From Haemophilus sp. C1 (GTDB lineage Bacteria; Pseudomonadota; Gammaproteobacteria; Enterobacterales; Pasteurellaceae), in contig NZ_LDVZ01000031.1 of the NCBI RefSeq assembly GCF_001276515.1, positions 1 to 12,239 of the forward strand: DNA of 12,239 bases. Direction: 5' to 3'. Under the pieces are notes generated by a model that made no database searches, was not told the origin of the DNA, and saw nothing but the letters and a program-made list of their open reading frames with translations. How positions within the stretch are numbered: position 1 is the stretch's first letter; every line of letters starts with the position of its first letter. The translations under genes were made by a program, and so were the position numbers. This document shows positions 6,605 to 12,239 of the stretch, piece by piece.

Positions 6605-7546
6605 ATGGCAAGCGTCGTAACAATTACCTTAAATGCCGCCTATGATTTAGTCGGACGTTTAAAACGTATTCAACTTGGCGAAGTAAATACCGTAGAAACT
6701 CTTGGCTTATTTCCTGCAGGGAAAGGTATTAATGTCGCAAAAGTGCTAAAAGATTTAGGCGTTGATGTTGCAGTAGGCGGTTTCTTGGGCGAGGATAATT
6801 CAGCTGATTTCGAGCAAATGTTTAATAAGCAAGGTTTGGAAGATAAATTCCACCGTGTTGATGGCAAAACTCGTATCAATGTAAAAATTACCGAGACTGA
6901 AGCGGATGTGACAGACTTAAATTTCTTGGGATATCAAATAAGCCCACAAGTTTGGCAACAATTTGTGACGGATTCTTTGGCTTATTGTTTAAATTATGAC
7001 ATTATCGCAGTTTGTGGCAGTTTACCTCGAGGTGTGTCTCCTGAATTATTTGCTGATTGGTTAAATCAGCTCCACCAAGCTGGCGTAAAAGTTGTGCTTG
7101 ATAGTAGCAATGCTGCGCTCACCGCTGGATTAAAAGCGAAACCTTGGCTAGTAAAACCCAATCATCGAGAACTTGAGGCTTGGATTGGTCATTCATTAAA
7201 TAGTCTTGAAGAAATTATTATAGCCGCACAGCAACTCAAAGCGGAAGGCATTGAAAACGTGATTATTTCAATGGGTGCAAAAGGTTCTTTATGGATTAAT
7301 AGTGAAGGCGTGCTCAAAGCCGAACCAGCAAAATGTGAAAATGTAGTGAGTACTGTTGGGGCGGGCGATTCCATGGTAGCGGGTTTAATCTATGGTTTTG
7401 AAAAAGGTTTATCGAAAGCTGAAACCTTAGCTTTTGCTACGGCTGTGTCCGCTTTTGCAGTTTCTCAAAGTAATGTCGGTGTGAGTGATTTGAGTTTACT
7501 TGACCCCATTTTAGAAAAAGTACAAATAACGATGATTGAAGGATAG
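6605..7546 (+). CDS. fruK: 1-phosphofructokinase
   Basis: PfkB-family kinase that converts the fructose 1-phosphate made by FruA into fructose 1,6-bisphosphate, feeding glycolysis. It has 313 residues, normal for the family. Motifs seen are GKGINVAKVL (39-48), CGSLPRG (137-143) and the catalytic GAGDSMVAG (252-260), where D255 is the expected base. The N-terminal motif reads TLNAAYD; E. coli FruK has TLNPAYD, so the usual proline is alanine here. The start codon is one base after the fruB stop (TAG-T-ATG) and its ribosome-binding sequence lies in the end of fruB, so translation is probably coupled. Confidence 0.95.
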   Translation: MASVVTITLNAAYDLVGRLKRIQLGEVNTVETLGLFPAGKGINVAKVLKDLGVDVAVGGFLGEDNSADFEQMFNKQGLEDKFHRVDGKTRINVKITETEADVTDLNFLGYQISPQVWQQFVTDSLAYCLNYDIIAVCGSLPRGVSPELFADWLNQLHQAGVKVVLDSSNAALTAGLKAKPWLVKPNHRELEAWIGHSLNSLEEIIIAAQQLKAEGIENVIISMGAKGSLWINSEGVLKAEPAKCENVVSTVGAGDSMVAGLIYGFEKGLSKAETLAFATAVSAFAVSQSNVGVSDLSLLDPILEKVQITMIEG

Positions 7547-7547
7547 T

Positions 7548-9218
7548 ATGAAGTTATTTTTAACCCAATCAGATAATGTAGGCGATGCGAAAGCCTATTT
7601 ATTACATGAAGTTTTTCGAGCGGCTGCGCAAAAAGCAAATGTCTCTATTGTAGAAATACCAGCCGAAGCAGATCTTGTTCTCGTATTTGGTTCTATATTA
7701 CCAAATAATCCTGCGTTAGTCGGTAAAAAAGTCTTTATTATCGGTGAAGCTATCGCCATGATTTCTCCTGAAGTCACGTTGGCAAATGCCTTAGCGAATG
7801 GAGCAGATTATGTTGCTCCGAAAAGTGCGGTGAGTTTTACAGGTGTTTCTGGTGTAAAAAATATTGTTGCGGTAACTGCTTGTCCAACTGGCGTTGCACA
7901 TACGTTTATGTCAGCCGAAGCGATTGAAGCCTATGCGAAAAAGCAAGGTTGGAATGTAAAAGTTGAAACCCGTGGTCAAGTTGGGGCTGGTAATGAAATT
8001 ACTTCAGAAGAAGTCGTGGCGGCTGATTTGGTATTTGTTGCAGCAGATATTGATGTGCCTTTAGATAAATTTAAAGGTAAACCCATGTACCGCACTTCAA
8101 CAGGATTAGCCTTGAAGAAAACCGAGCAAGAATTTGATAAAGCATTTAAAGAAGCCAAAATTTTTGATGGTGGAAATAATGTAGGATCGAAAGAAGAAAG
8201 CCGTGAGAAAAAAGGTGTGTATAAACACTTAATGACTGGCGTTTCTCATATGTTACCGTTAGTGGTTGCTGGAGGGTTGTTGATCGCGATTTCCTTTATG
8301 TTCAGTTTCAATGTAATTGAAAATACAGGAATCTTACAAGATCTTCCTGATGTACTAATGAATATCGGTGGAGGTGTGGCGTTTAAATTAATGATCGCCG
8401 TATTTGCTGGCTACGTTGCATTTTCTATCGCTGATCGTCCAGGGCTTGCAGTTGGTTTGATTGCGGGGATGCTGGCAAGTGAAGCGGGTGCAGGGATTCT
8501 TGGCGGTATTATTGCGGGTTTCTTAGCGGGCTATGTGGTGAAAGGGCTGAACGTGATTATTCGATTGCCTGCAAGTCTGACTTCATTAAAACCGATTTTA
8601 ATTTTACCGCTCTTAGGTTCAATGATTGTTGGTTTGACGATGATTTACCTCATCAATCCGCCAGTGGCTGAAATTATGAAAGAGCTAAGTAATTGGCTTA
8701 CTTCAATGGGCGAAGTGAATGCGATTGTGTTAGGCGCAATTATTGGCGCAATGATGTGTATCGATATGGGCGGACCGGTAAATAAAGCAGCGTACACCTT
8801 TTCTGTAGGATTGATTGCTTCCCAAGTTTATACGCCAATGGCTGCGGCAATGGCCGCGGGTATGGTTCCTCCAATTGGTATGACAGTTGCAACTTGGATT
8901 GCTCGCAATAAATTCACCGTTAGTCAACGCGATGCGGGGAAAGCATCATTTGTTCTTGGTTTATGTTTTATTTCCGAAGGTGCATTACCATTTGTGGCCG
9001 CAGATCCAATTCGAGTCATTATTAGCTCAGTGATTGGTGGTGCGGTGGCTGGTGCGATTTCAATGGGATTAAATATTACATTACAAGCTCCACACGGCGG
9101 ATTATTTGTCATTCCATTTGTATCTGAGCCATTGAAATATCTTGGCGCAATTGCGATTAGTGCTTTATCAACAGGTGTAGTTTACGCCGTCATTAAATCG
9201 AAAAACAATGCGGAATAA
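7548..9218 (+). CDS. fruA: Fructose PTS permease EIIB'BC
   Basis: Inner-membrane fructose transporter that imports the sugar and releases it as fructose 1-phosphate. From the ATG at 7548 it has 556 residues: a degenerate EIIB' domain (about 1-100) without the active cysteine, an active EIIB domain (about 104-200) with C112 in VTACPTGVAHT, and an EIIC membrane domain (about 225-556) with many hydrophobic segments. An in-frame TTG at 7536 is not needed, because GAAGGA (7538-7543) is placed for 7548. The fruK stop ends one base before the start. The operon ends at the terminator at 9240. Uptake cores lie at 7823-7831 and 8089-8097. Confidence 0.95.
   Translation: MKLFLTQSDNVGDAKAYLLHEVFRAAAQKANVSIVEIPAEADLVLVFGSILPNNPALVGKKVFIIGEAIAMISPEVTLANALANGADYVAPKSAVSFTGVSGVKNIVAVTACPTGVAHTFMSAEAIEAYAKKQGWNVKVETRGQVGAGNEITSEEVVAADLVFVAADIDVPLDKFKGKPMYRTSTGLALKKTEQEFDKAFKEAKIFDGGNNVGSKEESREKKGVYKHLMTGVSHMLPLVVAGGLLIAISFMFSFNVIENTGILQDLPDVLMNIGGGVAFKLMIAVFAGYVAFSIADRPGLAVGLIAGMLASEAGAGILGGIIAGFLAGYVVKGLNVIIRLPASLTSLKPILILPLLGSMIVGLTMIYLINPPVAEIMKELSNWLTSMGEVNAIVLGAIIGAMMCIDMGGPVNKAAYTFSVGLIASQVYTPMAAAMAAGMVPPIGMTVATWIARNKFTVSQRDAGKASFVLGLCFISEGALPFVAADPIRVIISSVIGGAVAGAISMGLNITLQAPHGGLFVIPFVSEPLKYLGAIAISALSTGVVYAVIKSKNNAE
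7823..7831 (+). repeat. DNA uptake signal sequence in fruA
   Basis: Exact core, plus orientation, followed by GAGTTTTA. It lies near the join between the EIIB' and EIIB domains. Confidence 0.75.
8089..8097 (-). repeat. DNA uptake signal sequence in fruA
   Basis: Exact core, minus orientation, with no AT-rich flank. It encodes part of MYRTSTG in the EIIB domain. Confidence 0.7.
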
Positions 9219-9219
9219 T

Positions 9220-9228
9220 ACCGCACTT
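9220..9228 (-). repeat. DNA uptake signal sequence after fruA
   Basis: Exact core, minus orientation, one base after the fruA stop, followed on the minus strand by ATTATTCC. It is unpaired and precedes the terminator stem by 11 bases. Confidence 0.8.
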
Positions 9229-9239
9229 TGAATGTAAAA

Positions 9240-9270
9240 AAGCCGATTCAGATGAGTCGGCTTTTATTTT
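9240..9270. terminator. Bidirectional terminator between fruA and the phosphoesterase gene
   Basis: AAGCCGATTC (9240-9249) and GAGTCGGCTT (9254-9263) form a 10-bp stem (one G-T wobble) with the 4-base loop AGAT. A T-rich tail follows on the plus strand (TTATTTT). The A run before the stem gives a T run on the minus strand, so it can end both convergent transcripts. Confidence 0.9.
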
Positions 9271-9279
9271 GGACTGGAT

Positions 9280-11348
<2,069 letters not shown>

Positions 11349-11350
11349 AA

Positions 11351-11384
11351 AACGAATTGGGTTCCCAAATCGTTCATTTTATTT
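11351..11384 (+). terminator. Riboswitch terminator hairpin upstream of ribB
   Basis: AACGAATTGGG (11351-11361) pairs with CCCAAATCGTT (11364-11374) apart from one A-A mismatch, followed by CATTTTATTT. It starts 2 bases after the aptamer, so it is a plausible transcription-terminating platform. The T tract is interrupted, and a second, pairing-based mechanism may also act downstream. Confidence 0.7.
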
Positions 11385-11440
11385 GCATTTCTCAGCCCTG
11401 ATTCTGGTATTTAATTGAAATCTCAAATTAGGAAATTACT

Positions 11441-12088
11441 ATGAATCAGTCAATTTTATCTCCATTCGGCAATACCGCTGAAGAACGTGTACTTAATGCA
11501 ATTAACGCCTTCAAAAATGGAAATGGCGTATTAGTTTTAGATGATGAAGATCGTGAAAATGAAGGCGATTTAATTTTCCCAGCAGAAACAATCACGCCAG
11601 AACAAATGGCAAAATTAATTCGTTATGGTAGTGGCATTGTTTGTTTATGCATTACCGATGAACGTTGCCAACAACTCGATTTACCGTCAATGGTAGAACA
11701 CAATAATAGCGTAAACAAAACGGCTTTTACTGTGACAATTGAAGCCGCAAAAGGTGTTTCTACAGGCGTATCTGCCGCAGACCGAGTAACTACTATTCAA
11801 ACGGCGATTGCTGATAATGCAGTTCCAACAGATTTACATCGTCCCGGTCACGTTTTTCCACTTCGTGCAGCAAATGGTGGCGTACTTACTCGCCGCGGAC
11901 ACACTGAAGCGTCCGTTGATTTAGCTCGTCTAGCAGGATTTAAAGAAGCAGGCGTTATTTGTGAAATTACTAACGACGATGGCACAATGGCTCGCGCCCC
12001 TGAAATTGTAGAATTTGCGAAAAAATTTGGTTATTCTGTGCTTACTATTGAAGATTTAGTCGAATATCGTTTAGCGCATAATATTTAA
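11441..12088 (+). CDS. ribB: 3,4-dihydroxy-2-butanone 4-phosphate synthase
   Basis: Converts ribulose 5-phosphate to 3,4-dihydroxy-2-butanone 4-phosphate and formate, giving the four-carbon unit of riboflavin. The 215 residues match the stand-alone enzyme (217 in E. coli), with no fused RibA domain. Motifs seen are [13 protein letters not shown], which holds the acidic metal-binding residues, [18 protein letters not shown] and [16 protein letters not shown]. The ATG has AGGAA six bases upstream (11430-11434). It is transcribed alone, divergently from nadR, under the FMN riboswitch, and ends at a terminator of paired uptake sequences. Confidence 0.97.
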   Translation: MNQSILSPFGNTAEERVLNAINAFKNGNGVLVLDDEDRENEGDLIFPAETITPEQMAKLIRYGSGIVCLCITDERCQQLDLPSMVEHNNSVNKTAFTVTIEAAKGVSTGVSAADRVTTIQTAIADNAVPTDLHRPGHVFPLRAANGGVLTRRGHTEASVDLARLAGFKEAGVICEITNDDGTMARAPEIVEFAKKFGYSVLTIEDLVEYRLAHNI

Positions 12089-12095
12089 AATAAAG

Positions 12096-12140
12096 AAGTG
12101 CGGTGAAAATTTCTATGATTTTTCACCGCACTTTTTATAT
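12096..12140 (+). terminator. Terminator made of two inverted uptake sequences
   Basis: AAGTGCGGTGAAAA (12096-12109) pairs perfectly with TTTTCACCGCACTT (12120-12133) around a 10-base loop, followed by TTTATATT. Both arms are full extended uptake sequences in opposite orientation (cores 12096-12104 and 12125-12133). This is a frequent terminator form in H. influenzae. Confidence 0.92.
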
Positions 12141-12146
12141 TATACT
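12141..12146 (+). promoter_or_regulatory. Possible -10 box of the repeat-containing gene
   Basis: TATACT lies 33 bases before the ATG at 12179. No good -35 box is present; the expected position falls in the 3' arm of the ribB terminator. The call is weak. Confidence 0.3.
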
Positions 12147-12178
12147 GTTCCACCTTTTTATTTATTTTGGTAACTTTT

Positions 12179-12239
12179 ATGCACAGCACAGCACAGCACA
12201 GCACAGCACAGCACAGCACAGCACAGCACAGCACAGCAC
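12179..12239 (+). CDS. 5' end of a probable phase-variable gene (partial)
   Basis: ATG at 12179 leads straight into GCACA repeats. Translation gives M followed by repeated HSTAQ. Because 5 is not a multiple of 3, all three frames of the repeat read the same five-residue cycle and none holds a stop, so the repeat number sets which frame continues downstream. A weak GGTAA (12169-12173) sits at ribosome-binding distance. The gene body lies outside the window and cannot be identified. In H. influenzae Rd I recall the lipooligosaccharide glycosyltransferase gene lpsA next to ribB, so a surface-glycan gene is one possibility. Confidence 0.5.
   Translation, partial: MHSTAQHSTAQHSTAQHSTA
12181..12239 (+). 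repeat. GCACA pentanucleotide tandem repeat
   Basis: Eleven full GCACA units plus GCAC fill the last 59 bases with no imperfection. The tract reaches the window edge, so 11 is a minimum count. It begins with the G of an ATG codon. Confidence 0.97.

Noticed and set aside
12181..12239. CRISPR array or DR-type repeat at the right edge
   Set aside because: The units are 5 bases and contiguous, with no spacers; it is a simple-sequence repeat.

Overview
The window is very probably from Haemophilus influenzae or a close relative such as H. haemolyticus. It is AT-rich and carries 15 exact copies of the 9-base Pasteurellaceae DNA-uptake core AAGTGCGGT/ACCGCACTT. It also has a VapX/VapD pair, a fructose PTS protein with two HPr domains, a NadR without a DNA-binding domain, and a long simple-sequence repeat of the kind used for phase variation in this genus.

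Layout. Positions 1-130 hold a LacI-family operator-like palindrome and a near-consensus promoter. A co-directional group follows: holB (clamp-loader delta'), tatD/ycfH (metal-dependent DNase family) and a DUF1523 membrane protein, closed by a hairpin containing an uptake sequence. Next come a CNNM/CorC membrane protein (YtfL/PaeA-like), the vapXD toxin-antitoxin pair and a small lipoprotein gene whose promoter overlaps the hairpin ending vapXD. The fruBKA operon (5104-9218) follows a strong hairpin and encodes fructose uptake, its phosphoryl-transfer proteins and 1-phosphofructokinase. A bidirectional terminator at 9240-9263 separates fruA from two minus-strand genes, nadR and a calcineurin-like phosphoesterase, which overlap by 4 bp. 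Divergent from nadR is ribB, preceded by an FMN riboswitch with an uptake sequence inside one peripheral stem. After ribB, a terminator made of two inverted uptake sequences is followed by an ATG that runs directly into a GCACA repeat reaching the window end.

How the genes work together. fruB, fruK and fruA form one import-and-phosphorylation pathway, with stop and start codons one base apart at each junction. nadR (NAD salvage from nicotinamide riboside) and ribB (riboflavin synthesis) are both cofactor genes and share a divergent control region of about 370 bp.

No clearly undescribed multi-gene system is visible. The most interesting signals are the phase-variable start at the right edge, the uptake sequence inside the FMN riboswitch, the promoter/terminator overlap at 4438-4470, and an apparent change of gene order relative to my memory of H. 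influenzae Rd (fruA next to nadR/ribB).
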